From contig JBBBDQ010001610.1 in NCBI GenBank assembly GCA_037127315.1, forward strand, positions 496,001 through 560,000: a stretch of DNA of 64,000 nucleotides. The letters run 5' to 3'. Origin of the DNA: Ascarosepion bandense (lineage: Eukaryota; Mollusca; Cephalopoda; Sepiida; Sepiidae). The position numbers and the translations under genes are program-made. How positions within the stretch are numbered: position 1 is the first letter of the stretch; every line of letters starts with the position of its first letter. This document shows, piece by piece, positions 1-11,959 of this stretch. The notes below the pieces were generated by a model that saw nothing but the letters and a program-made list of their open reading frames with translations, had not been told where the DNA came from and did no database searches.

Positions 1-138
1 TACACAAAAATTTCCCTGCTACTTGAAAAAATCAAGGGAAATTACTCTGAATTTACAAACACTAATTTTATTAATCACTTTAAATTAAAACTTATATATA
101 AAAGCATGTGTGTATGTGTATTTGTGTGCGCAATCACC

Positions 139-198
<60 letters not shown>

Positions 199-600
199 TA
201 ATAAACATAACAGAAAATGAATGTCTATTATGTTTAATCATGTGCCGTTTTATACAAAGTATTTGTTTTTCATTTTAGGTAAAAATACAGACAAAATTTG
301 GCAAACATTTCAATACTTTTTTCATTATGCTGGTTGTAAGCCAACTTCAGAGAGGTTACAGGGTCGTTAACATAAAGACAACGTTAATAGAACTATATGT
401 CTAAATGAAATGTAATGTGATCTGACCAGATTGAAATATGATTTTATTAATTTTATTTAATGTATATGGCCCCCAATATGTGAAGGTTACATTTTACTGG
501 ACGTATGAGTGAGAATTATTGTGTTATCGGCTAAAATCTGTCTAATATTAAGTACAATGTTATGTTTTTCATAGAAATGTTATTTAATTTAACTCTGATT
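1..600. repeat. Gene-unit flank with (TA)n tract
   Basis: AT-rich non-coding DNA. The same sequence recurs at 18836-19400, 45071-45630 and 54516-55140, and reversed at about 23750-24255. A pure TA tract at 142-194 changes length strongly between copies. No gene is visible. This is the distal 3' flank of gene copy 1 and part of the duplicated unit. Confidence 0.8.
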
Positions 601-604
601 CCAA

Positions 605-985
605 AATGAACTGAAAGTATTGTGCAAAGAGAGAAAAACAAAATTAGCAGTAAATCGGGTGAAGCCTTTCATTCGGCAACATGAGAAAAACAATCTCATA
701 ATAACAGTGATTCCTCGGAAACACACTGTGATCGGACTCTCTACTCTCGGCCAACCCGGTGTCTATTCCCCTCCTGCTCTCACTTTCTCTTTCTTTCTTC
801 TCTCTCTTTCTTTCTCTCTCTCTTTCTCTCACTATCTCTCTCTCTCTTTCTCTCTCTCTCTCAGCCTTCCCTTAGTAAAGAAGAAAAGGTTGGTTTTTGA
901 GAATAATCATATATGCACGCATAGATATCTTCCAAATACCCATCCCTGGGTTCGAATCCAGTGTCCGCCTATATCCGTTTAACGT
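605..985 (+). repeat. Interspersed repeat with polypyrimidine tract and pol III B-box-like motif
   Basis: A 120-codon open frame here is conserved in the other copies (20795-21160, 47005-47370, 56055-56410). It runs through a CT-rich simple tract (about 769-866) and varies by tract length, so I read it as a repeat, not a gene. Near 950 the motif GGGTTCGAATCC matches the tRNA B box (GGTTCGANTCC), and the bases around it look like half of a T arm, which points to a tRNA-derived SINE fragment. No convincing A box is seen. It lies about 0.5 kb past the 3' end of each copy of the small secreted-peptide gene. Confidence 0.5.
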
Positions 986-1451
986 GTGTGCAAATAGAAT
1001 TACTTACAGTGTTACAACGAGATAAAGATGTTTAGAGAGTTATTTAGTTTCAAGCCATTAATTTTTGATGTTCTTGAATAAAGTTTCTTTAGAGATATAT
1101 CATCAATGATTTTTATGCACTGATTGCGATTAATCTGGGCACACAGTTTAATAATATATTTGTTAAAGTCCACGAAATATAGACCATTTGAGAAAGGACT
1201 GACATTTTTTCACAAATCAGAGATGCTTTATTAACACCAATTAGAGGCCCAACATGAAAAAAAAAATGAAATGAGAATGAACACTAATAAAAAACTCACA
1301 CATTTTTCCGGTCAAAAGAAATGTATACTTCATAAACAATATTTCTCTAAATCCACTGTCGGTGTCGAAATAAGTTTTACAAATCATTTGATATTTTAAA
1401 ATCAGTGACAGAAATAAGGACAAAACGTTAAATTCAAATCAACAATCTACT

Positions 1452-1457
1452 TTTATT
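1452..1457 (-). terminator. Polyadenylation signal AATAAA, gene copy 1
   Basis: AATAAA reads on the minus strand 62 bases past the stop codon. The hexamer and its surroundings are conserved in all four gene copies. Confidence 0.65.
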
Positions 1458-1518
1458 TTGCACATTGAAATGTTACATTAGCAAAATGAAAAGTAATCAT
1501 GTCCAGTATTTCAATTGT

Positions 1519-1955
1519 CTATGACTCATTGCTGCCTTCAGCATCGGCATCGGCGGCAGCTTCTGTGGCTGTCTCCTCAGTCATTTGAACATCTTCACCT
1601 GAACCTTCTTGCTGTTCCTCTGCGATGACGTTGCTCACTGAAAAGAAACAAAAACATTATTAATAATATAATAGTTTTAGTTAAAAAGTATTTGTTCACT
1701 GTAGAATATAATGTGATTATTTAATAAATGTGTTTTTATATTTGCAATTTATATAATACATATTAGATGAAATCTCTTTCAGAATTTCTGAAAGGAACAT
1801 TTTGGGCAAAGCTGTTACAGAACGGTTAAAAATTTAAAAAAGATATGATAAAACATGTAAAATATTTATGCATAACTGAAAATATGTTAATTATTCGTAC
1901 CTGCGAAGGCAGTGAAGACGCAGAGAGCCAAAAGAAAGATGAGTTTTCCAGACAT
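1519..1955 (-). CDS. Small acidic secreted peptide precursor, copy 1 (spliced; exons 1955-1901 and 1637-1519)
   Basis: Predicted 57-residue precursor from two coding exons. Exon 2 (1961-1901) opens with ATG at 1955 and encodes an 18-residue hydrophobic leader, MSGKLIFLLALCVFTAFA, which is a classic signal peptide. It ends in the donor GTACG. Exon 3 starts after a pyrimidine-rich AG acceptor at 1638-1639 and ends in TAG at 1519-1521. The tail of about 38 residues has 9 Glu and 3 Asp, no Lys, Arg, His or Cys, and many Ala and Ser. It contains QEGSGEDVQM. Intron 2 is 263 bp and the phase is consistent (55 + 119 coding bases). AATAAA lies at 1457-1452, about 62 bases past the stop. Exon 1 is non-coding and has no upstream ATG. 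I do not recognise the family. A secreted anionic peptide (mucus, gland, defence or venom component, or a mineral- or cation-binding peptide) is possible, but nothing in the sequence decides between them. Three further copies in the window with near-identical coding sequence argue that it is real. Confidence 0.75.
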
Positions 1956-2279
1956 GATGATCTGTAAAAAATATTCAAAATAATTAATAATATATAATAA
2001 TGGTATAAAAAGTTTCGCAGACCCTCACTCATTCGCAACAGTTAAGGTAGTTATCTTGAATTTCTTTATAGGTAATAACTAATAGTTTTCATTATCATTT
2101 AGTAATTTTAGGGCAAATATTAAATTGAAAGCATTATTGATTATATTTATTATCTGTTATACCTGCTTACGTCAAATATGTAAATTGTCTTTTCCGGCCA
2201 TATCAGGTAAATATCTAAATATATGACTTCGATTCTCATGTGCTGTAATGTTGGACATGCAGTTGATGTAATCAATAAA

Positions 2280-2555
2280 CGTTAAGTGTGGGAAAGCAGA
2301 GCCGAGTTCCATTTCTTATCAGGTTAGTGTCATTCATTTACGCACAAATATATTAAGATTCCCACTGACCGAAATGAGACGTGAACGATGAAGCCTGTCA
2401 CATCCGTAGCTACCAATCAAATATTTGAGTATAGCAGTATAAAATGATCTATTTCTCCATAGATATGAAATCTGTGGAAAGTTGACGTTAAATGTAGGAC
2501 ACACAAACACACACACACACATACACACACACATACACACACTCACACACACATA
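2280..2555 (+). repeat. SINE-like relic with CA-rich tail inside intron 1 of gene copy 1
   Basis: The stretch from about 2290 to 2405 (GCCGAGTTCCATTTC ... TGTCACATCCGTAGCTACC) aligns by eye with the better-preserved tRNA-like repeat at about 38500-38612. Both share the B-box-like start, then TCATTTACG, then ATGAGA, then CACATCCG. A CA microsatellite follows at about 2504-2553. The same relic is in intron 1 of all four gene copies, so it was there before the duplications. Confidence 0.55.
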
Positions 2556-2746
2556 GGCAAATAAACAGAAACACAAATCCACACATGATATTACTTGATT
2601 TGAATTAAAGTGTAATTGGGAAAACATCGGAAAAAATAAACCTTCATGAAATACAGATTCCTATTTTAGCAAGTCTCTCTGAATTTAAAATTTTTCACAA
2701 ATGTTAATGTAAAGAAATAGCGATGATAATAATTGTATTGACTTAC

Positions 2747-2842
2747 TTTGTGGTGCTGTGTTGTGGGAACACAAATTGACGATTCAATAGTTGAACCTTG
2801 TCAAAGAAAGTGACTTAGATGTGAGAGAGCCCGATTTTTATA
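2747..2842 (-). promoter_or_regulatory. TATA promoter and non-coding exon 1, gene copy 1
   Basis: On the minus strand GCTATAAAAATCGGG gives a strong TATA box (2842-2835). A start site is expected near 2811. The inferred exon 1 (about 2811-2747) has no ATG and ends at a perfect GTAAGT donor (2746-2741). Intron 1 runs to the CAG acceptor at 1964-1962 (785 bp). The TATA-to-donor block is nearly identical in all four copies, more so than the introns. Confidence 0.65.
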
Positions 2843-2859
2843 GCAGAATATCTACGTGA

Positions 2860-3790
2860 CTTACTTTAATTCCTTTTGTTGTCTTATGAAAGGATTAGTA
2901 CTTTTCAATAAAGAATTCTCTTTGGAATGTTAAGAAGGGGTTTAATCTTTACTTATTTAGGACAAAATTATGTTTTGGTTCATTTCATATTTTAAATAAG
3001 AGGTTTATGATTTATTCGTGACAATTTATTTATTTCTGCTTAAACATTGATTAGCCACCAGCCTTTGTAATTTATTAAGTTTTATTTGCCAAAGGACTTT
3101 TAAGTATTTCGTATTTATTATTAAATCGGATATTTTTCAATGTTTCTATGTCAATACGTTATTAACCTTTAATGAATTGGACTTTACTATAGCACACTAA
3201 AAAACTTTTGTTTTGAAAATTCCAAATAGAATTATATATTTGATCCTGAGATGAGAAGAATCGAAAACGTCTTTAGACTTGTCAAAACATCATGATGAAA
3301 TATGTAATTTAGTTATTTTGCAGATTTAATTATTGAACGACTAACAAAAAGTCAAATATCTTTTAACATTCGATATTTCAAAGAAACCTGCTTACATTTT
3401 ATTGTTGTTTGGCAGATTTTTATATCAACTTTTCATTTCTCACCAGATTTTTATTGACATTCGTTGCCAACTTCATAACTATTCTTCATTAGGTTGCCTT
3501 TCTCAAAAAAGGTTATTCAAAGTCTTTTTATTCAACGATCATGCTGACGTTGGCAGGTGATGCAAAACCTTGACCTTTGACTCACTGTACAGACCGTGGT
3601 ACTTGAAGATATTAACGGTCATGGCTCTCCGCGACATTCTTATCTTTTTTTAGCGATTAAAAACTTTTGTCTTTTTAATATCTATCTAACTCCTGGTTCC
3701 TACATTTATTTACACGATCTCGTTAACATTGTTTCATACTGTTTCTTTCTGTTCCTATTTCTTTCCAATAAATTTACCGCCAATTTTTTC
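2860..3790. other. AT-rich non-coding spacer
   Basis: No gene is visible. It aligns with 49030-49930 and with 62700-63180 (with a deletion). Its middle and right part is also found reversed at about 28800-29458. From about 3015 it is colinear with the second direct copy that starts near 29459. Confidence 0.6.
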
Positions 3791-5000
3791 GATCCTTCAT
3801 TCTCATATCTAAATTTAATCTCTAACTGATATTAAGTATAAATATCGTCGTCATTTTCATTTTTCTTAAACCAAAGGAATATCTATAGTATTCCCAGCAC
3901 TCCTCTGTAAAAACACATTCCTGGTTTTATGAAATTAAATTTTAAAATCAATAAACGCAAAATTTGTTGGAGAGTGTAAATAATCAATTAACATTCCCAC
4001 CATTTTGCTCACCCATTTGCTAAAAAATGCAATAAATCTGTGACATTATTTAACTAGTTAAGCCTCTTTTTGCTTTAATAAACAATATATATTAAAGACA
4101 TTATAGATTAAAAAAAGAGAAATTCGGTTATTAATGCAATTTTAAAAGAACTGTATTAATTTTTGAAATTGTAATACTTTATAAAGTTCCAAAAAATATT
4201 TTCAAATAATTTCAAAGTCTTTTGATGTCGGGATGTTACGTTACTAATTAAAGACTATATTTACTAATCGAAAATTGGAAAGTTTATCACAAATCATCTA
4301 GCCATAGCATTTCTACAATAACGTTTAAGTATTTGAAGTTTTTTTGCGAGTGGTAATTTCTGTGTGTCCATGAAAAAGTCATGTATTTCACGGTTTCTTA
4401 CCGGAAATAATTTTGACAATTTTCTAATTTCCAGTCGCCATACACTTACCTTTCCCGACAACTGCCGAGCTGTCATCAATATGTCAAATACAAGGGAATG
4501 GCCAGAATGTACAACACTGTATATAAAGAATAGTTCTATTCTCAATTTTATGCTAAAAAGAAGTAATACTTGTGTAAATCTGTTTATTTCAACATTAAAT
4601 TTGCTAAGATTATGTTACAGATTTTTATTCTATTTTTGAAAGTTTTAAAACGAAGAATTGAGTTTTGTTTACAAATGCCCCGATCGCACATAAATGGGAG
4701 AAAAATTGAAAAATTAAAAAAAATGCAAACCTTTAGATTCTAATCAATAATATTTTTGTGTGAAATACACAAAAATATTTCACTTCCTGGAAATAGAAAA
4801 TTGAATCACTTAACTTTCAATAAAATCTAAAACAAAAGTTTCAAGAAACATTTTTATTTCTAAAAGTTCAATGTAGAAGTTGGTTTTCGAAAATGAGTAG
4901 ATGTACCTGCTTAAGTTGTGTTAACTTCTATCAACTAAAACTCTAGCGTAAATTCGTAACAGATATTTCTCCGGCAGTTGCTTTAAGATATGTACGCGGA
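3790..5000. repeat. Duplicated module M (copy 1) with a conserved minus-strand open frame
   Basis: This roughly 1.2-kb module recurs at about 12890-14060, 29740-30240 (shortened), 39050-39990 and 63110-63850, and reversed in parts at 27370-27800 and 28640-28860. A minus-strand frame at 4545-4294 (83 codons, ending DTQKLPLAKKLQILKRYCRN-AMAR) stays open in most copies. I find no splice context, promoter or known domain. It may be a relic of a mobile element or of an exon. Confidence 0.5.
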
Positions 5001-5099
5001 AGAAACTCTTTAACAGATTCGTCAGTCTTCGAAAAGTTCAGTAATGTTTCAAACGCAATAAATTCCGGAATCACTATTCCTATCAATTATGGAAAGAAT

Positions 5100-6420
5100 A
5101 TATCAGACAATAGAACTGAAGGCTGAAAGTATAAGACTGTACATAAATGATTTAGGTTCAATGCTAAGAATGAAAAAGAGCTAGAAGGTATTCTGCAAAC
5201 TGTCAAATTCTACTACTGATAATAAAAACTGAATTGAATTCTCAAAACAGATTTATGAACATCAATAACCTTGCTATCCATGTGGTCCAATACAGCCTCA
5301 AAATCTTGCCCTGGACTCGAAACGATATCAGGCAAAAAGATTCTAAGACAAGGAAGAATTTTTCTAAACATAAGGTACATCATCCAAAGGCTGACGTAGA
5401 CCGCATATACCTACCCACGTAAAGAAGGAGGAAAAGGTCTTATTCAGCTAGAATTGTCATACAAGTCTACAACTATAGACTTACAAACATAACTAGAAAC
5501 AACAAAGTACTGCATAATGCTAAACAACATGAAAACAGAGTGAATAAATATTCAATGATGAAAGAAGGCAATAAATACAAAGAAGATTTTTATTTAGTAG
5601 ATTCTTTAACAAAATCTGAACAGAAACCAAGAACATTACTGCAGCAAAAATATGAAACAAAAAAGCCAAGGGTGAAGATCTTGACCTTATGAAACAACGC
5701 TGGCAAGAGAAACCTCTGCATGGCGAATATCCAGAACTTATATCTAAAACCCAATGTTCATAAAGTTAATACCCATCGATGGTTACGCGTATCTGGATTA
5801 AAATCTGAATTTGAAGTCTTTATTCTTGCTGCGCAAAACCAAAGTCTTCTCAATAGGAACATTTAGGCAAATATTTTACATATTAATGTGGATTCAATAT
5901 GCAGGTTTCGTGACAAATACCATGAAACAGTAGACCATCTAATCTCAAGATGTTCTGTACTTGCCATAAATTAATATGAAATCATCGCCATGGGGTAAGA
6001 TAATATTTACATAGGACAATGGGCAAACACTATGGAAATATATAAACAAACACTGGTATAAACATCACCCAGCACCGGTTACAGAAATGAAATAGCCCTG
6101 ACGTTATTTTTAAAAACCAAAAATAAAACATCTTGCTTATTAATTGATATGGATTGTCGAGCGGATTGTAATATAAAAAAATATATAGAAACCTGGAAAT
6201 TGAAAGAGAAAAATTTAGAAATTGAAAACAATTATCGTAACAGTGAGTGTGGGTTCACTTGAAATGATAAAAAAATGGAACAAAGAACACTTTGAATGTA
6301 TCCCTGGAAACACCAGCTTAAGAGATATATAAAAATTGTCTTGCTAAGTACAGCTCACAGACTGAGGAGAACTTTGGCTATGTAACGCTAGGGTTGTTAG
6401 GGAGATAAAAATATATGAAA
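5100..6420 (+). pseudogene. R2-like non-LTR retrotransposon remnant, C-terminal half
   Basis: Broken frames on the plus strand still spell typical C-terminal segments of R2-superfamily LINE polyproteins in order. First comes NSQNRFMNINNLAIHVVQYSL, in part, with HHPKADVDRIYLP (5234-5420). Then come EGGKGLIQLELSYK, a WLRVSGLKSE segment near 5780, a zinc-knuckle-like CRF...DHLIS segment near 5900, HHPAPVTEMK near 6070 and KTIIVTVSVGSLEMIKK near 6220-6275. Stops and frameshifts interrupt all of them, so it is dead. It is duplicated at about 30370-31690. The R2-type assignment rests on remembered family motifs. Confidence 0.6.
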
Positions 6421-6429
6421 GCCCAGTGA

Positions 6430-7015
6430 AGTTTTTTTTTGTATTGAAAAATAAAATCTCCTACATTAATCTTCTCTAAAACATAATTCTATATAGAATT
6501 AGATATTTCATCTTCAGACTAGAAACTTCGTATATTTTTCACTGTTTGGGCTTCTCAAAATGTCAAGAAGAATATTTCGATATTTTACAGATATAATTTT
6601 TGAACTATTAACAAGATATAAATATATATTTTTACTTAATCGATATTTCAAAGAAACTTGTTCCTATTTATTTGTTGTTTGGCAGATTTTTATATTTAAC
6701 ATTCATTTCTCACGAAATTTTTATTAATAGTCGTTGCCAAATTCTTAACTATCGCTTATTAGATGCCCTTTTTGCAAATATGATTAAAAATACTTGACGA
6801 TCATGCTGACGACGGCATATGATGTAAAACTTGAAATTTGACTCTTTATGTGCCTTGATCATTGAAGACGTTAACGATCATGGCTCACCGCAACATTCTT
6901 ATCTTTCATAGCGCTGAACAACGTGTGTCTTTTTAATATCTATCCAACTCCCTGTTCCGACATTTATTTACACCATCTAGTTGTTGTTTCATACTATTTC
7001 CCTCTGTCCCTCTTT
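6430..7015. other. AT-rich non-coding spacer
   Basis: No gene is seen. Part of it (6590-6960) is a diverged relative of 3340-3760 within the same unit, and the whole is repeated at 31740-32215. Confidence 0.5.
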
Positions 7016-7235
7016 CTTTCAATTCGTAGCTCGTATCTTGGTCTTTTCTACTTGATGACAACTATACATTCTTTCTTCATACAATTTGTGATTAGTCCTT
7101 TCTTCTCGCTTTCCGTTACTAAATAATTTCTGGGATACCTGTAGTTTTCTTTTCCTACATGTCATTAAATTCGTGTTATTAGCTTATCTTAGGTTGTTAA
7201 TATCGCGCACACCGATAATAAATTCTGGTAAAAAC
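7016..7235 (-). pseudogene. Truncated RTE-like reverse-transcriptase remnant
   Basis: Minus-strand sequence matches the start of the longer remnant at 32852-32300. Here the element is cut: relative to the second copy, about 420 bp are missing at the junction near 7016-7020 (TCTTTC joined to AATTCGTAGC). Confidence 0.4.
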
Positions 7236-7432
7236 AAAGTTTTATGTCTGTCTATGGGTGTATCAACTTTGATTAAAATAGGCCTACACCTTCTATAAAC
7301 CGATTTTTTCGTTTATCGATTTTCGACATTTTTCAGGGGTACCTCGACATAAAATCTAGTTAAGAACACTCGCAGACGCTTACGTTTTCATGAAAATCGT
7401 TTACGCCGTTTCAGAGTCTATTGGTAATGGAC

Positions 7433-7466
7433 ACACACACACACACATACACATACACATACACAG
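7433..7466. repeat. (CA)n microsatellite
   Basis: CA repeats with interspersed ATACACATACA units. The counterpart is at about 33047-33090. Confidence 0.8.
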
Positions 7467-8615
7467 ACAAAGTTCCATTTACAAATAAGTTTAGATTAGA
7501 TAAGATTTTGACACCCAAATCATCTGCATCGCAAAGATAGAAAAGTATTTATACATATCTACTACTAACCGCGCGAATGTAACCACTCATTTCCGCCTGC
7601 ACACAGGGTCTTATGATAAGTGAATGTCAAATCTCTAAAGGAAACCAAATCAGCAGAAAATTATTTGCTAGATTTTCCTACTAATTGAATCAATCAATTC
7701 TTAATTAAAATCGATGTGTAAAATAATGAAACTACTTTAATTGTGACATATGGATTATAAAGGACACTTTCGGTGTATCTTTTGAAAACGATGTTGATAC
7801 ATTTAAATAGATAAAGGACTATTTACTCAGTCAGGTTTAAAACAGCTTCGACGAAGACAAGGAACATATGGCAATAAACATTTCTTATAGTTGTAATTCC
7901 ACCTACAATAATAATGAAACAAAACCATGAAATAAATTCTTTGTTTTAAAACAGACGTTAGTAGCGGAAACAATTAAGTCACCAGTATTTATATAGTTTA
8001 ATAATTGTTTGATAGATTTTTAATATATTTTTGTAAACCTAAATCGTAAAAAAGTGAAATTTGTTCTGACCCTTTTATGAGTCGAACTTTTTCGCTAATA
8101 AAACTTTTTCGCTAATAAAATTGTAATAAAAATAATTGGGCTATTCTGTTAAATATCTTCATGAATGTCTCTCACGTAATCAAAAAGCAAAAGAATTTAA
8201 TCTACAAGAATTATGTGAGAGAGTACATAAATCTAAATTCAGGTCCCTAAATTTCCATCGTATAAATACATTTTATACATTTCAGTTCGATGATCAATGA
8301 CAGATTTAGGAAATCCATTTAAAAAAATTTGTTTACTGTTGTGCAATTCTTTATAGAATATGACTTAGGAAGAAGGTATTATTTGTATACGTTGAATTAA
8401 GTTTTATATCACATCTAACTTATATCTTTGGGTTAATCACTATTATCATTAGGAAGACATGAGTTTATGCTATTTGTATTCCTATATAGAAAAGTAGTAA
8501 ATCTATGAGTGACGGAATAAATAAATACATTCAGGAATAGAATTTTATTGTTAATATTAAATTCTAATGTAAATTTGAGGACGGAGTGACTTTCAATTTT
8601 GTCATTTATGTATCT

Positions 8616-8672
<57 letters not shown>

Positions 8673-9600
8673 GTTTTATTAGTGTCATTACGTATTTTAG
8701 TTTTTAATGTGCCATATAACAATTAGAAAAGAGGGGATCTAAAGGAGATCCCATCGCAATACCATCTATTTGAGCATAAATATTGCCTAGGGATCATGAA
8801 AGTATGCTTGAGTGGTGCATGCTAATAATAATGTATTTTTTTAAATAGTGGGTTTAATATTGATTGGTGGGAGAGCAGTATGATTGTATACATCACGGAG
8901 AATGATGTCAACATTTATATATATATATATATACTATTTTCTCTCTCATCGTATTATGGAAGAACGCAGTATTTGATAGCAATTTTTCAACAATTTCCTG
9001 TAATTTTGTCTTTTTGTTATATCTCCTAATGTTGGTACTGCCCGCCAGGTGCACAAGCTTTTTAGGTAGATTATTTGCTACTTCTCACTGAAATTCGTGC
9101 TTTGAACATATCCTGTGAATGTCAAGTCTCCAAGTCCTTGTGGTGAGTACAAAATTAAAATAACCTTATTTGCTTCGCTGTTTGCAAATTTCCCAAGCAA
9201 GTGTGAAAATATTTATTAAACAATGGAAGGAGAGAGATTTTGTGAAAACAGCAAATTAAATTTCAATGCACTGTTTCATGTTTCTTCCTGTCCATAAATG
9301 AATTTGCGTTGAAAGCTAACCATATTATCCGAGTTGCTTATTGGTACACATTTTCCGACCGATGCAAGCAGATGAACATGGGAGTAAAGAACAGTCAATC
9401 CAGCAGAATGTAACAGAATTTGTTAACCGCTGACCGGGCACAACTGCCCAAGCGGCCCGTATTTACACCCCCCCCCCCAAGTTCTTACTCGTGCTGCTTT
9501 CTTTATTTCTCCTTCTCCTTCACAAAGATAGAAAGGGGCGTAAGACAATGATGTGTCTTTTCGCCGGATGTATTCAGCTTGTGCAGAGTGTCTATACAGA
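7467..9600. other. AT-rich non-coding spacer with TA tracts
   Basis: No gene is visible. It contains pure TA tracts at about 8618-8670 and 8917-8931 and a C10 run near 9469. It is colinear with 33090-35180, where the TA tracts differ in number and length: the second copy has an extra TA tract near 34057-34098 and local rearrangement. Confidence 0.6.
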
Positions 9601-9619
9601 GAACCCTAGATGTTAATCC

Positions 9620-10050
9620 ATGATATGTCATCGGAGGCCACAATTTAACAACATAATGTACCCAGATGATAGAGTGCAGATAGCGGACACGGAAATGAAA
9701 CTACAAAACCTCCTACAGATGGTAGCTGATGAGAGTGACAAGAAAGGACTACAATTAAACTGCAAGAAAACCGAATGCATGGTCATCAGCAACAAAGCAG
9801 ACCCAAATGACAAATACAGGTGGGGGATACAAAAATCGAGCAGGTACAAAAATTGAAATACCTGGAAAGTGCTGTAACAGAAGATAGAAAGTCTGACACT
9901 GAGATCCGAAGGCGAATTGGCATAGCGAAAAACTCGTTCCAGAAGTTGTGTAAAGTATTAAGACACAGGAAAATGAATCTGCGCACACAGTTTAATACTA
10001 TATGTGTTAATACTGTAGTTAATTTACATAGTGAAGCAAGCTGTTCATGA
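9620..10050 (+). pseudogene. RTE-like reverse-transcriptase fragment (copy I)
   Basis: Two overlapping frames spell a reverse-transcriptase catalytic-to-thumb region. YPDDRVQIADTEMKLQNLL (a decayed YADD box) is followed by KKGLQLNCKKTECMVISNK (9620-9856). GDTKIEQVQKLKYLESAVTE and a DTEIRRRIGIAKNSFQKL segment follow in another frame (9820-10050). This is the usual arrangement in RTE-like and related LINEs. It has a frameshift and no flanking domains. The second copy is at 35220-35635. Confidence 0.6.
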
Positions 10051-10521
10051 AAACCCAGCCCATTCCATCTCATTGTGATCAAGGCATTAACGCCATAGTA
10101 AATAATGAAATAGTTACAGATGTCCACCGTGATGCATTTGGAACATAGTCACTGTAGACATAGAAAGAAAAAGACATTGACACATTTCTCTGCTGCTTCC
10201 TATGTCTTGTTTCTCTGGTGTGCTGAAGTGACCACCGCCATTCGCCACGTTGTGAATTTTTGAACCAAAGAGCGGTGTCCGGACCCTTCAGGACTGTCAG
10301 ATGATGTAAGATGAAGTGGCAGGTGTCTACGCTAAAAAAAAAAAAATCACTATTCGTGCACAAAAGGGTTCCGGCCACAACCACTAGCATGTTAAAAAAA
10401 TAAAAATAAATAAAAATAAGGAAAACTTCGAGTTTCTGTACAAAGAGTTTTTCAAAACTTTTATGTGACTACATAAGAATTTAAAGGAATTCTAGTGTTT
10501 TAACGAGATTCAATCGTCGGG

Positions 10522-10524
<3 letters not shown>
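10051..10524. other. Non-coding spacer
   Basis: No gene is recognised. It contains an A-rich run near 10334-10346 and an AAATAAAAATAAATAAAAAT stretch near 10400-10420. It is conserved at 35636-36100. Confidence 0.5.
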
Positions 10525-10564
<40 letters not shown>

Positions 10565-11302
10565 TCTCCACTGGTCTAAGGGGGCTAATTTTGGTATTCT
10601 TTGCCTATTCACAATACATAGCAGTTTCTATTCTTGGCTTTGTTGATAGAGTTAGAATCGTACGGACGTTATCTGTTTCTTAGTCGGATCGGATTCCTGT
10701 GTACCTGATAACCACAGAGCTAATTCACCCAACCATTTTCGCTGCGTTCTGTCAATCTCTCATTTCTGTTCGATCTCTATCGGCCTGCGCCCAACTCTAC
10801 TGGTCTGCAGCGTGCAGACCGCTTTTATAGAGCCGGGTGGGACTAAACAATGTTTAGGAGCCGCCCACTAATTTTAATATGGAAATCGCTCTGTCCATCA
10901 TTGACGTTCGCCTAATGTCCGGATCTCCGCGGGAGACGATTTCTCAAGTGGTACTAAAAATGAATTTGGAGTTCCCCGGAGTATTTTCACAGACAACTCC
11001 GATTTAAGACTTGGCCATATTTTGGTCTTTCAGACCACCCAGAACAAACTTTCGCCAATTACCACATTTTCTACGAAATCATCATTGATTATAAACTTTA
11101 AATAATGAGCCTGTCCGTTAAGCATTCCGGTACTATTTCACCTCATCAATAAATAACGCAACCCCAGAGAAAATTATTAAAACAAAAGAAGAAACAAAAA
11201 TGATCACAGGTGTTTCTCTGGAATTTCTTTTATCCAACTAATATATACCTTCATCTCAGTCCTTTAGAACTGTTAATTAATCGATTTACTTAGAGGTGGG
11301 GC

Positions 11303-11352
<50 letters not shown>
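10525..11352 (-). other. GC-richer block with minus-strand TATA, bounded by (GA)n and (TC)n
   Basis: The block is bounded on the left by (GA)n at 10525-10562 and on the right by (TC)n at 11305-11352. These are reverse complements of each other. The interior (about 10600-11000) is clearly more GC- and CpG-rich than the flanks (for example CTCCGCGGGAGACG). On the minus strand CTATAAAAGCGG (near 10832-10821) looks like a core promoter, followed by GTCTGCACGCTGCAGAC, a near-palindrome. No long open frame follows. It could be a retrotransposon LTR or promoter relic or a lost gene's promoter. The copy at 36100-36885 keeps these features. Confidence 0.4.
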
Positions 11353-11355
<3 letters not shown>

Positions 11356-11950
11356 TATACATGATGAGAAGTTTTTTTTTAGTTTTTTTCAAATTATTTT
11401 AAAACTGATTTCATTTGGGTGTCTGCAAATGTTCATTAATTTATTGGTGATAATTATTTTAGGTTACGTAATGTTTTAGGAAAACATTTGACTGAAGAAT
11501 GATTTTGACACGGATAATATTGTTTTATATAATCAATGTTATATATAAACTTAGAATCACTTGTCAAAATGTGTTAAAATGGGTCAGGAATAAAATGGAA
11601 TAAATAAATATACAAATGATTCACTGCTTTGCTTGTGATTAAACGATTATTAAAAAAAGAATAAATACTATATTCTGAGTAGCGGAAAAGAAATAATGAC
11701 TTCAAATGAACTAAAATGCAAGGCTTAGCTTACAATAATTTAAAAGAGATACACGTAGAAAAACTCATTGTAAAAATAATCGATGATAGAAAGGATCTTA
11801 CATTTACTACAAATAGGAAAATATATTTGTAAGGTGCACTATATTTATGTGTAAATTTGTTCAAAGAATATTTCTTTATTTGTACTGTTGTTTGTTAACC
11901 TATTTAATATTTTGAACGTAAAATAAATAAAGTCATATATATTGCACATA
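11353..11950. other. AT-rich non-coding spacer
   Basis: No gene is seen. It is colinear with 36885-37480. Confidence 0.5.
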
Positions 11951-11959
11951 TATAAATCT

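Noticed and set aside
620..982. 120-codon open frame, conserved in four places
   Set aside because: It passes through a CT-rich microsatellite and a tRNA-like B box, and its conservation is explained by block duplication. I list it as a repeat, not a protein gene.
2334..2627. 97-codon minus-strand frame in intron 1 of gene copy 1 (also 22309-22539 and 61789-61983)
   Set aside because: It runs through a CA microsatellite and the SINE relic. Its sequence shifts with repeat length and is not kept as a protein.
9460..9480. Poly-C run as a functional element
   Set aside because: A run of about ten C that is much shorter in the second copy (near 35057). Simple slippage explains it.
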